The notes below the pieces were generated by a model. The model did not search any database, was not told the origin of the DNA, and saw only the letters and a program-made list of their open reading frames with translations. From positions 248,001-312,000 of the forward strand of contig CBDANN010000008.1 in NCBI GenBank assembly GCA_965197635.1: DNA of 64,000 nucleotides. Direction: 5' to 3'. The position numbers and the translations under genes were made by a program. Origin of the DNA: Bin87 sp965197635 (lineage in GTDB: Bacteria > Chloroflexota > Dehalococcoidia > Lucifugimonadales > UBA3495). Shown here piece by piece: positions 17,313 through 26,399 of the stretch. Position 1 is the first letter of the stretch, and each line of letters opens with the position of its first letter.

Positions 17313-18140
17313 ATGGACCTCGGACTGCGAGACACCGTTGCGCTGGTGGTCGATTCACACTTGGAAATCGCCACCGCCGCCGCCGCCGCGTTGGGCAAAG
17401 AGGGCACCCTGTTGTCGTTGACGGCGCCCGACAATTATCATATGCGCCACGTTGAGTTGGAACTGGCCCGCAAGCACATTTCCCAAGAACGTTTTCGCGC
17501 GGTCATCGCCGATTTGGATAAGGAGCAGGACATTCACCGCCTGGTTCGCGAAACCCTGCACCGCCAGGGGCACATCGGCGTGTTGGTCACCACCGTGCGC
17601 GAGCAGGTTGACGCGCCGGCCAGCGAGTTGGAAGACGAGCAGATCGAGCCGGCTCTGGCCCGAAACTTCATGTCGGCCGTACACCTGACCCGCGAAGTGC
17701 TTCCCCATATGAAACGGGTCGGCATGGGCCGCATCATCAACTTGGTCCCCTTTTCGGCGATGGAAGTATCGCCTCGCAACACGCTGTCATCGGTGAGCCT
17801 GGCCCCGGTGCTGGCCTACTTCAAGGGTCTGGCGTCGGAACTCGCGCCGAGAAACATCACCGTCAACAATGTCATATACGCCGGCGTACACAGCGCAGAG
17901 ACAGAGTCCGTGGTGCAAGCAGAGGCTGCTGAGGAACTGGATAACACTGCCGACAAAGCCGAGGTCCAGGCCCGCACCGAAGCCAAGCTTGAGGAAATCG
18001 CCGCCCGAACCCCCATGCAGCGCATGGGCGAACCCCACGAGATCGGCGACATCGTGTGCATGATCGCTTCCGCCCAGGCCTCCTACCTGACCGGCGCCAA
18101 CATCATCTTGGACGGCGGCATCCACCACAACTACGCCTGA
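17313..18140 (+). CDS. SDR-fold protein lacking the usual catalytic and cofactor motifs
   Basis: 275 residues, 35 bases after the CoA-transferase. The fold of short-chain dehydrogenases is recognisable from the C-terminus (TPMQRMGEPHEIGDIVCMIAS and YLTGANIILDGG) and from ELAPRNITVNNV. The TGxxxGxG loop is replaced by VVDSHLEIATA, the NNAG motif by TTVREQ, and the active-site YxxxK is absent where SSVSLAPVLAYF stands. It is therefore probably not an NAD(P)-dependent oxidoreductase in the normal sense; a binding or structural role, or a changed mechanism, is possible. Its stop is intact and the codon use is ordinary, so it does not look like a decaying gene. Confidence 0.8.
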   Translation: MDLGLRDTVALVVDSHLEIATAAAAALGKEGTLLSLTAPDNYHMRHVELELARKHISQERFRAVIADLDKEQDIHRLVRETLHRQGHIGVLVTTVREQVDAPASELEDEQIEPALARNFMSAVHLTREVLPHMKRVGMGRIINLVPFSAMEVSPRNTLSSVSLAPVLAYFKGLASELAPRNITVNNVIYAGVHSAETESVVQAEAAEELDNTADKAEVQARTEAKLEEIAARTPMQRMGEPHEIGDIVCMIASAQASYLTGANIILDGGIHHNYA

Positions 18141-18191
18141 CACATCCAAGTCGCCGGCCTCCGGCCCGGTCGCACCAAGGAGGGCAACCCA

Positions 18192-19370
18192 ATGGCGAAT
18201 ACCAAGATGTTGCAGGATGCCCAGGAGTTCCTCCGGGCGGAACACCTGCCCGGCTGGCTCATCTATGACTACCTGGGCTGCAACCCGGTGCTGGGGCAGG
18301 TCGCGACTCCCTCGGGACACGTCACCCGTCCGGTTTTCCTGTTCGTGCCGGCCGAAGGTTCGCCGCGACTGCTGACTCATCACGTAGATGCCGGCAAGTT
18401 CGCCGGCGTCGGCGTGGACACCGTGGTGTACAGCAGCCGGACGACGCTTGAAGCCGCGTTGCGCGAGGCCGTGGCCGGATGCTCTCAGGTGGCTATGGAA
18501 TATTCGCCGCGCAACGGTCTGCCGCGGGTTTCCAGAGTTGACGCCGGCACGGTGGAACTGGTGCGCAGTATGGGGCCGGAAGTGGTGTCGTCCGCCGACC
18601 TGATGCAATATGCCACGCAACGCTGGTCTCCAGAGCAGTTAGCCGGGCATAAACGCTCCGCCGACGCCCTGGGACGCATCGTCAACGAAGCCTTTGCTCG
18701 GATTGGTGAAAACCTGGCCGATGGACCCACCGAGTTTGAAATCGCCGAGTTCATCCGTGGCCGTTTCCGTGAGGCGGGCCTCACCACCACGGACGGCCCC
18801 ATCGTCTCTACCAACGCTCACTGCTCCGACCCACACTATGAACCGGCTTCTCAGGGCAGCAGCGTAATTTCTGCCGGCGATTGGGTGCTGATTGACCTGT
18901 GGGCGCGGGAAGACACTCCCGGCAGCGTGTACGCCGACATCACCTGGACGGCCTACGTGGGCGCCGGCCCGCCGGCCCGCCATCGGGAGGTCTTTGACGT
19001 GGTCCTGGGCGCCCGGGATGCCGCGCTTGGGTTCTTGCAGGATGCTTACGCTCGGGGCGAGACCATTCAAGGCTGGCAGGCCGACGAGGTGGCGCGCCAG
19101 TACATCACTGAACGCGGCTACGGCGACTATTTCACCCACCGCCTCGGCCACAGCATCTACCACACCGTCCACGGCGAGGGCGTCAACCTGGACAACTTCG
19201 AGACCCACGACACGCGGCGCATCATCCCCGGCGTGGGGTTCTCCATAGAACCCGGCATCTATTTGCCCGAGTTCGGCGTCCGCTCCGAGATTGATGCCTA
19301 TATGAGTGACGAAGGCCCCTACGCTTCATCCCCGGTACAGCGCGACATCGTGCTGATTAGCGGGGGCTGA
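18192..19370 (+). CDS. M24-family metallopeptidase (Xaa-Pro dipeptidase-like)
   Basis: 392 residues, ATG nine bases after AAGGAGG. N-terminal creatinase-like domain to about residue 150, then the pita-bread catalytic domain. The five metal ligands are in place: Asp in VLIDLWAR, Asp in YADITWTAYVG, His in THRLGHSIYHTVHGEG, Glu in GFSIEPGIYLPEFG, and Glu in VRSEIDAYM. Known members cut X-Pro bonds or hydrolyse creatine-like compounds. With the CoA-transferase and SDR-like genes upstream (gap 51 bases) it may serve degradation of an amidated or peptidic compound. Its 3' end overlaps the convergent YceI gene by 14 bases. Confidence 0.9.
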   Translation: MANTKMLQDAQEFLRAEHLPGWLIYDYLGCNPVLGQVATPSGHVTRPVFLFVPAEGSPRLLTHHVDAGKFAGVGVDTVVYSSRTTLEAALREAVAGCSQVAMEYSPRNGLPRVSRVDAGTVELVRSMGPEVVSSADLMQYATQRWSPEQLAGHKRSADALGRIVNEAFARIGENLADGPTEFEIAEFIRGRFREAGLTTTDGPIVSTNAHCSDPHYEPASQGSSVISAGDWVLIDLWAREDTPGSVYADITWTAYVGAGPPARHREVFDVVLGARDAALGFLQDAYARGETIQGWQADEVARQYITERGYGDYFTHRLGHSIYHTVHGEGVNLDNFETHDTRRIIPGVGFSIEPGIYLPEFGVRSEIDAYMSDEGPYASSPVQRDIVLISGG

Positions 19371-20184
19371 CCGTTCCGGTGAAGTCCAGTTCCAGCCGGA
19401 TGGTGTCCTCCACGCTCAGCACTACACGCACCCCCGGCTTGTCCATTCCAAAATCGTCAAAGGTGAACTCGACGCTGGCCGTTCCGCTCACGGTTCCGTC
19501 AGCAGCGAAATCCGCCATCGCGTCCCAAGTTACCTCCCTGGTCTGATCTTTCACCGTCAAATCCCCGGTGATGGTGAAGTCCATGGAACCGGTAACGTCA
19601 GCAATCGGCGCGGACAATCCGTCAAACGACCTGGTGACGAAAACCACCTCCGGATACGTATCCGTCTCCAGAGTACGGTTCCGCACGTAGCCGTCTCGCC
19701 GGTCGCTGTCGGTCTGCAGCGTGGCCGCCTGCACCGCGATGCGGCTTTCATCGGCGACGACGCTACCGTCCGAGTCGAACACGACGGTACCCGATACGTC
19801 GGTGGTCTCGCCGGTAGCCACCTTGAACCCCGTGTTGGCGAGCACTTCCTCGACTTTATAGCGCGCAACGGTACCTTCGCTGAGTGCGAAAACAACCCCC
19901 TCACCTCCCCCGCTGTCCATCGCCTTTGTAGCGGGAACCGGAGTATCGATCGGTGGCGGTGGCCCGGTGGTGGCTTCAGTCGGGGGGTTGGTGGCTGGCA
20001 TCGGCGTATCCGTTGGCGGAACAGGAGTGTCGGCAGCCGGCGGCGGCACCGTGGCGGTCGCCGCGGTTGTTGGCGGAGGCGGCGGCTCCGGCGCCGGCCC
20101 TGAACATGCCATTGCAACTAACGCCAGTGCCACGATCAGCAGCACGAACGCCGGCGCGTTGGTGCATCGGTGGAGGATTTGCAT
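19357..20184 (-). CDS. YceI-family lipoprotein
   Basis: About 275 residues from the ATG at 20184 (GGAG upstream); a slightly longer start at 20211 is possible. The N-terminus is a lipoprotein signal: hydrophobic VLLIVALALVAMAC with the lipobox Cys, followed by a Pro/Thr-rich linker (APEPPPPPTTAATATVPPP and repeats of it). The C-terminal 170 residues are a YceI lipocalin-like beta barrel (NTGFKVATGETTDVSGTV, DITGDLTVKDQTREVTW-like strands, FTFDDFGMDKPGV). YceI proteins bind isoprenoids or other amphiphiles. Surface anchoring across the linker is inferred. Confidence 0.88.
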   Translation of the reverse strand: MQILHRCTNAPAFVLLIVALALVAMACSGPAPEPPPPPTTAATATVPPPAADTPVPPTDTPMPATNPPTEATTGPPPPIDTPVPATKAMDSGGGEGVVFALSEGTVARYKVEEVLANTGFKVATGETTDVSGTVVFDSDGSVVADESRIAVQAATLQTDSDRRDGYVRNRTLETDTYPEVVFVTRSFDGLSAPIADVTGSMDFTITGDLTVKDQTREVTWDAMADFAADGTVSGTASVEFTFDDFGMDKPGVRVVLSVEDTIRLELDFTGTVSPR

Positions 20185-20455
20185 GGTGGTCAATCTCCGT
20201 CGCTCGGTCAAAGCAGTATATCAGGCGGTGATAAACCGCCACGCCAAACTTACATGGGCGCCTCGGACATGCGGCAATGAGGCAGGGCAATCGCGTCTAA
20301 ATTTGGTGACACGCGGAACCCATCTAGTACGAAATCAGACGGCTCCCCGTCGCTTGAAAATGGACTGCTGCAACGTCAACAGACGCGAATTTCAGCCTAT
20401 CTGCGGGTTTCATGTAACAACCAACACACTGGCATAGGGCGGCATTATCAGCATT
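20185..20455. other. Noncoding gap upstream of the YceI gene
   Basis: About 270 bases between the YceI start and the end of the IS110 remnant. I see no convincing gene, hairpin family member or tRNA in it. The distal half may be older sequence disturbed by IS insertion. Confidence 0.5.
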
Positions 20456-20483
20456 TAGACTGGGCTCTCCACTAACTTGGTTT

Positions 20484-22057
20484 TCAGGCGGCGGCCGGTG
20501 TGTTGAGAGGCACAGGCGAAGGATGGTCCTCAGCATCGGGGAGGGGCACCAACTGATAGCCCAATTGTGCCGCCCGTCGCTTGGTGGCGCGGAGCGCCCT
20601 TTGACGATACTGGCTTTCGTAGTACTCTGCGCCGGCATCCACGTACGCCTGGCCGTGCCGCAGCATGGCGTAGATGATGCGGGCCAGCTGGTGGGCCGTG
20701 GCGGTGATGGCCTTGGGCGCTCCCAGCTGGGCCTTCTTCCGGCGCCGGAAGGCGCCCAGGGCGCTGTCGGAGCGGTGCAGCCCGTGGGCGGCCATGCGCA
20801 ATGCCGCCGTGGCCCGGTTGGCGCTGGGCTTGGTCTTTGAGCTCTTGACCTTGCCACCGGTGATACGGTGGTCGGGGCTCAGCCCCAGCCGGGATGCGAA
20901 GTGTTGGGCAGTCGGCCATTTCGTCAGGTCCGCGCCAATCTCGCTGATCACCTGCAATGCCGTGAAGCCGTCTACGCCGTCGATCCGGGTCAGGTCCACC
21001 CTCGTCATCCGATACAGGTGGGTCCTGATATCGAAGCTGGGTGCGTTGCCCTGACTGCGCCGCCGGCCGTTCCCGTCCGGGGACCCGCCGTCGCTGTGGT
21101 CCTCAAACCGTTCCAACTGGGCTTCAATCTCCCAGTCGCACTCGGCAATCTTCTGGTGGTAGAACCGATACAGTTCCAGGGCCTGGGTCAGCTCAAAGAT
21201 GTGCTCTTCGAGCCAGTGGCCCGGCAATGATCGGGCGATGGTTGCCTCGTCCGCCCTGATCCGGTGGTCGCGGAGTTTCGCCAGTTGCCGCGGGTCCCGC
21301 TCACCGTTCACGATGGCTTCGATTATCGCCATGCCGATCTGGCCGGTGATGTTGCTGATGACGTGCTGGAGCTTCACGTTCATTTGGGTCAACGCCTGCT
21401 GCATATGCTGGATATGGTGGGACGCGTACTGCGCCAGCATGGCCCGCTGCCGCAGCTAAACTAAAGCCAAGGTGAAATGTACATATTGCTAGACCGCACC
21501 GTCGGTGGCGACCCAGTTGGGACTGAAGGTGGCATGAGGAGCTGTGGTGTCCTTTCGGACGGCTTCAAGATCCCGAAATGCACATCCCACCTTGGTATTG
21601 GTTTAGCTGCGCCAACGTCGTATGTCCCCGTCGGGTCGGCAGGCTCCCGACCACAGCCCGTAGGTGTGCAGTTGCCGCCGCCACTGGCAGTCCCGCACGT
21701 CGGTCTGGCGCCCGGGAACGTTCTTGATGCGCCGAGGATCTACCAGCATCACCGCAAACCCCCGCTCTTCTAGCACCCCGAACCGCGGGATCCAGTACAC
21801 CCCAGTCGACTCCATGACCACGGTCTCCACTGCGCGCTCGGCCAGCCAGTCCGCCAGGCGATATAGTCGGCCGTGAAGGCGGCGAACTCTCGCACCGGCT
21901 GTTCGGCGCGGTCTTGGGGCACCGCCACGAAATGGCTGGTGGCGCCCACGTCGATGCCCGCCGCGTTCAGGTTCACCTGGGACCGCTGCGCGGGCAGACG
22001 CTCCGGCCCTCCTCCGGTCTTGCCCACCGGCTTTGCGCTCCTCTGGCGTGTCGTCAT
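20484..22057 (-). pseudogene. IS110-family transposase, broken
   Basis: N-terminal DEDD (RuvC-like) domain is recognisable in two frames (GIDVGATSHFVAV, then VVMESTGVYWIPRFG and TDVRDCQW), and the C-terminal Transposase_20 domain in a third segment (VDLTRIDGVDGFTALQVI, LGLSPDHRITGGK). A frameshift near 21863 and the inserted 155-bp sequence prevent a continuous product. Compared with the intact 476-residue copy B, divergence is otherwise small, so inactivation is fairly recent. Confidence 0.88.
21454..21608. mobile_element. 155-bp MITE-like insertion inside IS110 copy A
   Basis: Absent from the otherwise colinear copy B. Its ends are imperfect 21-base inverted repeats, AGCTAAACTAAAGCCAAGGTG and CACCTTGGTATTGGTTTAGCT, matching at the outer seven and inner eight bases. 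No coding potential. A clear target duplication is not seen; two bases of the host site (GT) seem to be missing. Confidence 0.65.
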
Positions 22058-22319
22058 CGTCTCCCCCTACCATGGCAGTGTCGGCGCGTCGCCGGAGGAA
22101 GTCACTGACCGTAACCACTCTCCCGAACGGGATCGTCCCCATTGGGACGTCACCAATGATGCCGCCGTAAGACTTCCGGACCATGCTTTGTAGCGGGCAA
22201 TTTGCGCCAAAGTCTAGTCGGTCTTGGTCCGGACGACACGCTTCGTCGTGAGCTTACACGTTCCAGCACACCTACCCCAGTTAGTCTCCTCTGCACGGCG
22301 CGGGCGCGGGCATATCGAT

Positions 22320-23832
22320 GCTTTGTACAATCAAGCGGCGTAAGCCAGTGAGGCAATAAGCCGGGCGTAGAATGGGGAGGGAGCTTTTCCACCGTCAAGA
22401 TCGATGGTTGATGTTGAAAAGCCCTCTGACGCGAGCCACCGGTGGCGACGCACCAGGGCGATGGCATCGACGAAGGTGGGCGCCGGTTTGGCGTACCACG
22501 CCGCCGTGCGCTGGGCCATGGGCCGTTGTTGCTGTAACCGGTGAGCCGTCAGGACAATCCAGGAAAAGATCCCCATCAGGATTGGCGTAGTGCGGGCGAT
22601 GGCGCGGTCGGACCACTGGTGCGGGGTCTCCACGCCCAGGTGAGACCTGGTTTCCATGAAGGTGACCTCCAGTTGCCAGCACAGCACAAACCATTCCAGG
22701 ATCTGCACCGGATCGATGGCTGGGTTGGTGCAGAGCAGGGCTTGGGGGTCGAACGCGCCGTTGGGGTCTCGCACCAGGACCCAGCGCAGGGGCACGGGCG
22801 GTTGGCCGGTGTGATACCAGAGTGCGGTTTGCGAAGTGATTTCCACGGTGCGGGTCGTGTGGTCGTACCAAGCCACTGTCGTCTGCTCCCAGGAGGTGTC
22901 GTCATGGTCCAGGAGCGCGTTCAGCGTGGGCAGGCGCACGCCCTGCACCGGTGGACGCCCGTTCTGGCTGGGCCGACGGGTTGGCGCTGGCGCATAAAGG
23001 CCAGCATCCAGCCGCAATCGGGTGATGCAGGTAACGGGTTGGGGCAGCGATTGGCAACAGTGGAGCAGGTCCAGAGCCTGCCCCGTGCTACGATACGGGG
23101 ACGGTGTAACCGCTATCGCCCACCAGTACCAGAGGTCGGTGGGGCAGCCAGCGTGGTTCGGCAGGCTCACCATGAGCGGGATTGCCTGATCATCTGCTGG
23201 GCCCGATCGGTGAGCTTTTGGTGCGGGCGTCCGCGCGGGCGATAATATCCGGCCGAAGGCGCCAAAACGGTCAGCACCGGCCAAGCCCAATAGCGTCCGG
23301 CCCAGGGGACGTGGCCCAGCCACATCAGGCAAATCCACCGCAAGCCGCTGACCTTGACCAGATAGCGGCGGCTGGAGCGCACCGCATCGCGGTAGCTGCC
23401 CCGGGCTTTGATTTTAGGACCGCCGCGTCGCTCCACGGTTTCCCGATTGGTAAATGGCTCGTATGCCGAACACCAGGGGACCATCACCCTGGTCCAGATG
23501 CTGGATTAGCAGCGTCAGCAGGACCTGGGACACCTGAAGTGGCGACCACACGGCACGGTTGAGCACGTGATGGTAGCGGGCATAGTTGCGGTCGTCGCTG
23601 CGGCCCATGACCCGGAGCGCCGAGGCCACCGTGCGCTGGCCTGGAGTCAGTATCGCGCCGACCAGCAGTAGCTGGGCTTTGATCCAAGTTCGGCTTTGAA
23701 ACAGCGTTGCGAAGGGATTGAGAACGGGTAGAATGGCATCCGGCAGGGCAAGCATGGTCTGGCCTTTTTGTGAAAGATGGGGTCAGGCCAGCTTGCCCTG
23801 TTTTCATAATGTGCCTAGCTTTTGTACAAAGC
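22320..23832 (-). mobile_element. IS701-like DDE insertion sequence, decayed copy 1
   Basis: Bounded by GCTTTGTACAA and TTGTACAAAGC. The transposase on the minus strand (about 23755 to 22336) is colinear with the intact 453-residue protein at 47965-49326 but is broken in several places: the frame after PLVFGI near 23480, and two short extra segments near 23155-23185 and 23080-23105. The retained C-terminal frame shows LEWFVLCWQLEVTFMETRSHLG, the catalytic Glu region. No target duplication is seen. The same short insertions occur in copy 2. Confidence 0.85.
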
Positions 23833-23888
23833 CCAGTGGAGGGCTGCTCGGCGGATTGAGCCAAACCGTCTGGTCGCAGGTGGTGGGA

Positions 23889-24269
23889 ATGAACTGCGGC
23901 TCGGTCCAGATTGGCGAGTACGTGTTTCACACCGAGTGCCTGGGCTGGACGGAATTGTTTCTGCGTTTCCCGCCATTGATAGCAGGGGAGATGGTCAGCG
24001 TGGTGCTGGCCGGCTCCATCGCGGGTTTCATCGCCGGCGCGGGCGGAATGTGGCGGGCCAGGTGGGCGGCCGCGCTGTTCTTGGCGTTGGGCGTCGCGAA
24101 CTTGGGGATGATCATCGCGGCCACCAGCACCGAAGAGCAGTACAGCAAGGCCATTTTGCTGAGTGCGCTGGCCGTGGTTGTTCCTTTGATTTGCGGCGCG
24201 CTGCTGTGGTGGCGAGGGGAATACCGCGCCCCACGGCGTAGCGCCGCGATTGCTGACAGCAGGCCATAG
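23889..24269 (+). CDS. Small membrane protein, uncharacterised
   Basis: About 126 residues from the ATG at 23889; the frame is open further upstream into the IS701-like end at 23832, so the natural N-terminus may have been cut off by that insertion. Three hydrophobic spans: IAGEMVSVVLAGSIAGFIAGA, WAAALFLALGVANLGMIIAA and ILLSALAVVVPLICGALLWW. A Cys pair and a short polar region precede them. No family is recognised. DUF2851 follows 46 bases later on the same strand. Confidence 0.6.
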   Translation: MNCGSVQIGEYVFHTECLGWTELFLRFPPLIAGEMVSVVLAGSIAGFIAGAGGMWRARWAAALFLALGVANLGMIIAATSTEEQYSKAILLSALAVVVPLICGALLWWRGEYRAPRRSAAIADSRP

Positions 24270-24315
24270 ACGAGTTGGAGTTGGCAGTGGTACACCTGTT
24301 ATCGGGTGACCAACG

Positions 24316-25617
24316 ATGACACGATCCAGCCGTGAAAAATCCAACCCGTCGCAACAACCGGATTCCATAGCGCCCATCACTGAGAAGCAGTTGGCCCGCC
24401 TGTGGCAGCGTCGGGCCGCCCGCGACCGTGCGCTGCGCGACGAAAACGGACGCCGGGTGCGGGTCCTGTATCCTGGCAGACTCGGCGTGACGGCCGGCCC
24501 AGACTTCCGCAACGCCCTGCTGTTGGTGGAGGGAAACGGGTTGGTGCAGGGCGACGTTGAAGTCCATGTGAGGCAGCGGGATTGGTGGACCCACGGCCAC
24601 CACCGCGACCCCAACTACAACGGAGTGGCGCTGCACGTTGCCCTGAGCTCGGAAGGCGAGCCGTCGCGTACCAACGGCGGCGCAACGCCTCCGTTGGTGG
24701 ATCTTAACCCGCTGCTGGCCGCCACGGATGCCGACGATGGCCACGAGCATGAAACACGGCGCGCCCTCTGGACCATACTGGCGGGACGGGGCTACCGGCG
24801 ACCCGAGTCAGCCGATCAGATGGCCGCCCTCCTCAATCGAGCGGGCGACGAACGGTTTTTGTCGCGTAGCCGGTGGTTGCAAATGCTCATGGCTCGCCAA
24901 CCTCCCGAGCAAACGTTATGGGAGTCAATCTGCGAGGCCCTGGGTTACCGCCACAATCAGCACCCGTTTTTGATGCTGGCAACCGCTGCCCCAATTGATC
25001 GCCTGACAGAGGCGGCCAGGCAACTGCCGGCGGAGCAACGGGAGCTGGTGGTAGCCGGATGGCTGCTGCGGCTGGCTGGCTTTGAAGACGAAAACCTGCA
25101 ATCCCGCCGAATTCTGCCCAGGGGATTGGGGCCGAAGTTGGATGCGCGGCAGTGGCGAATGTTTCGAGTGCGTCCGTCAAACCATCCCCAACGACGTGTC
25201 GCCGGGGCCGCGGCGCTGGTCGCTCGTCATTCTGGACGCGGGCTGATCGCAGGGTTGGCGCGGGCAGTGGAGACGGTTAGAACTGTTGAAATTACCAGGG
25301 CGCTATCAGTCACACACAACAAGGGCGGCAAGCCGGCTCTTATCGGCGTCGGGCGCGCACGGGACATTGCCGTCAATGCCGTGCTGCCGTTTCTGCATGG
25401 ATCCAACCTGCTGGCAGACAATGCGGCGGGCGCGGCTTTGGTGCTGCAACTTTACCGCGATTACGGGCCGCTCACCGAAAACGAAATCACCCGGGACTTG
25501 ACGGATGCGCTACAAGAACCCGCGTGGGGCCGCGTGGCCAACAACGCGAGGCGGCAGCAGGGGTTGATCCACCTGCAACGGGTACTGGCCGGGGAAGAGC
25601 CCCGACAAGTATCGTAG
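24316..25617 (+). CDS. DUF2851 family protein
   Basis: 433 residues. The N-terminal third matches the DUF2851 pattern: ITEKQLARLWQRR, VRVLYPGRLGVTAGPDFRNA, GDVEVHVRQRDWWTHGHHRD and NYNGVALHVAL. These conserved His, Asp and Glu positions suggest a nuclease-like or metal-binding core, but no activity is established that I know of. The rest is helical and variable. The stop codon TAG falls inside an intergenic palindrome, as for recQ, so the extreme C-terminus may have been set by that repeat. Confidence 0.88.
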   Translation: MTRSSREKSNPSQQPDSIAPITEKQLARLWQRRAARDRALRDENGRRVRVLYPGRLGVTAGPDFRNALLLVEGNGLVQGDVEVHVRQRDWWTHGHHRDPNYNGVALHVALSSEGEPSRTNGGATPPLVDLNPLLAATDADDGHEHETRRALWTILAGRGYRRPESADQMAALLNRAGDERFLSRSRWLQMLMARQPPEQTLWESICEALGYRHNQHPFLMLATAAPIDRLTEAARQLPAEQRELVVAGWLLRLAGFEDENLQSRRILPRGLGPKLDARQWRMFRVRPSNHPQRRVAGAAALVARHSGRGLIAGLARAVETVRTVEITRALSVTHNKGGKPALIGVGRARDIAVNAVLPFLHGSNLLADNAAGAALVLQLYRDYGPLTENEITRDLTDALQEPAWGRVANNARRQQGLIHLQRVLAGEEPRQVS

Positions 25618-25641
25618 GGGCGAATAATCATTCGCCCCTAC
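25614..25641. repeat. Intergenic palindrome (GTAGGGGCG family), copy 5
   Basis: GTAGGGGCGAAT / ATTCGCCCCTAC around AATC. Supplies the TAG stop of the DUF2851 gene and lies between it and the convergent cupin gene. Confidence 0.88.
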
Positions 25642-25654
25642 GCGGCTACAGCTT

Positions 25655-25987
25655 TTATTCGAGCGGCACCGCCAGTGAAACCCGCGCTTCCTCTCCGGTG
25701 TTGCGGATGATGTGGCCGTGGCCGGTGAGGTCTTCGGCCACCAGCACGTCGCCGGGGCCGAACTGACGCTTTTCGCCGCTGGCGACCTCGATCTCGGCGC
25801 CGCCGGACATGAACACCACGTACTGATGGCGCGGAGCCGTGTGGTAGTCCTGCCACCAGCCGGGAGCACGCTGGCCCACGGTGATGTCCCCGGGGCCAAC
25901 GTTGTTGGCGATGTCGGCGAATTCATCCGGAGTAACGTCCTGGAAATGGGACTCGCCGTCATCTCCGGCGTATATGCGTACAATCAT
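25655..25987 (-). CDS. Small cupin, tandem paralog 3 of 3
   Basis: 110 residues. Shares the opening IVRIYAGDDGESHFQDVTPDEFADIA and the core PGWWQDYHTAPRHQYVVFMSGGAEIEVASGE with its two upstream neighbours. The histidines of YHTAPRHQY and of LTGHGHIIRNTG can provide metal ligands. It is the last gene of a three-gene array on the minus strand, 25 bases after the middle copy. Function unknown; relatives are often annotated as cupin-domain proteins with no known substrate. Confidence 0.82.
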   Translation of the reverse strand: MIVRIYAGDDGESHFQDVTPDEFADIANNVGPGDITVGQRAPGWWQDYHTAPRHQYVVFMSGGAEIEVASGEKRQFGPGDVLVAEDLTGHGHIIRNTGEEARVSLAVPLE

Positions 25988-26012
25988 ACTTTCAGTCCTT
26001 TGAACAGGTGGA

Positions 26013-26357
26013 TCATTCCGCAGCCAAGGGAACGGCCAGGGAGACCCGGAAGTCGTCGCCGATGCTGCGGGCGATGTGGCCGTGACCAGTCAGGTCTTCG
26101 GCCACCAGCACATCGCCGGGGAACATTCGCACCTTGGTGCCGTCGGCAATCTCGAACTCGGCAATACCGTTGAGGTTCACCACGTACTGGCGGCGGGGGG
26201 CGTTGTGGTAATCGGAGAAGCTGGGGGACTCCCGCCTGTTGACGGTGACGTCGCCGGGGCCGACGTTGTTGGCGATGTCGGCGAACTGGTCGGGAGTAAG
26301 GTTCTCAAAGTGGCTTTCGCCGTCGCTGCCGGTGTAAACGCGCACTATCTGTCCCAT
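26013..26357 (-). CDS. Small cupin, tandem paralog 2 of 3
   Basis: 114 residues, about half identical by eye to the copy downstream: IVRVYTGSDGESHFENLTPDQFADIA, then SFSDYHNAPRRQYVVNLNGIAEFE and VAEDLTGHGHIARSIGDD. The paired His and Arg residues of the first motif are conserved in all three. It belongs to one array with genes on either side, so a duplicated regulator or a hetero-oligomer is conceivable. Confidence 0.82.
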   Translation of the reverse strand: MGQIVRVYTGSDGESHFENLTPDQFADIANNVGPGDVTVNRRESPSFSDYHNAPRRQYVVNLNGIAEFEIADGTKVRMFPGDVLVAEDLTGHGHIARSIGDDFRVSLAVPLAAE

Positions 26358-26399
26358 GGGGGTTGCCTCCTGTTTGGGTTGAGGTGAGTGAGTAGAAGT

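Larger units (their letters stand above)
20456..22275 (-). mobile_element. IS110-family element, decayed copy A
   Basis: Closely matches copy B at 36.0-37.7 kb over the whole transposase and about 200 bases upstream of it. The transposase (20484-22057 on the minus strand) is broken twice: a one-base deletion near 21863 after REFAAFTAD, and a 155-bp insertion at 21454-21608. The upstream structured region is retained up to GTTAGTCTCCTCTGCAC at about 22270. It lies directly next to an IS701-like copy with a linker of some 45 bases that is also seen at the composite element. Confidence 0.85.
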
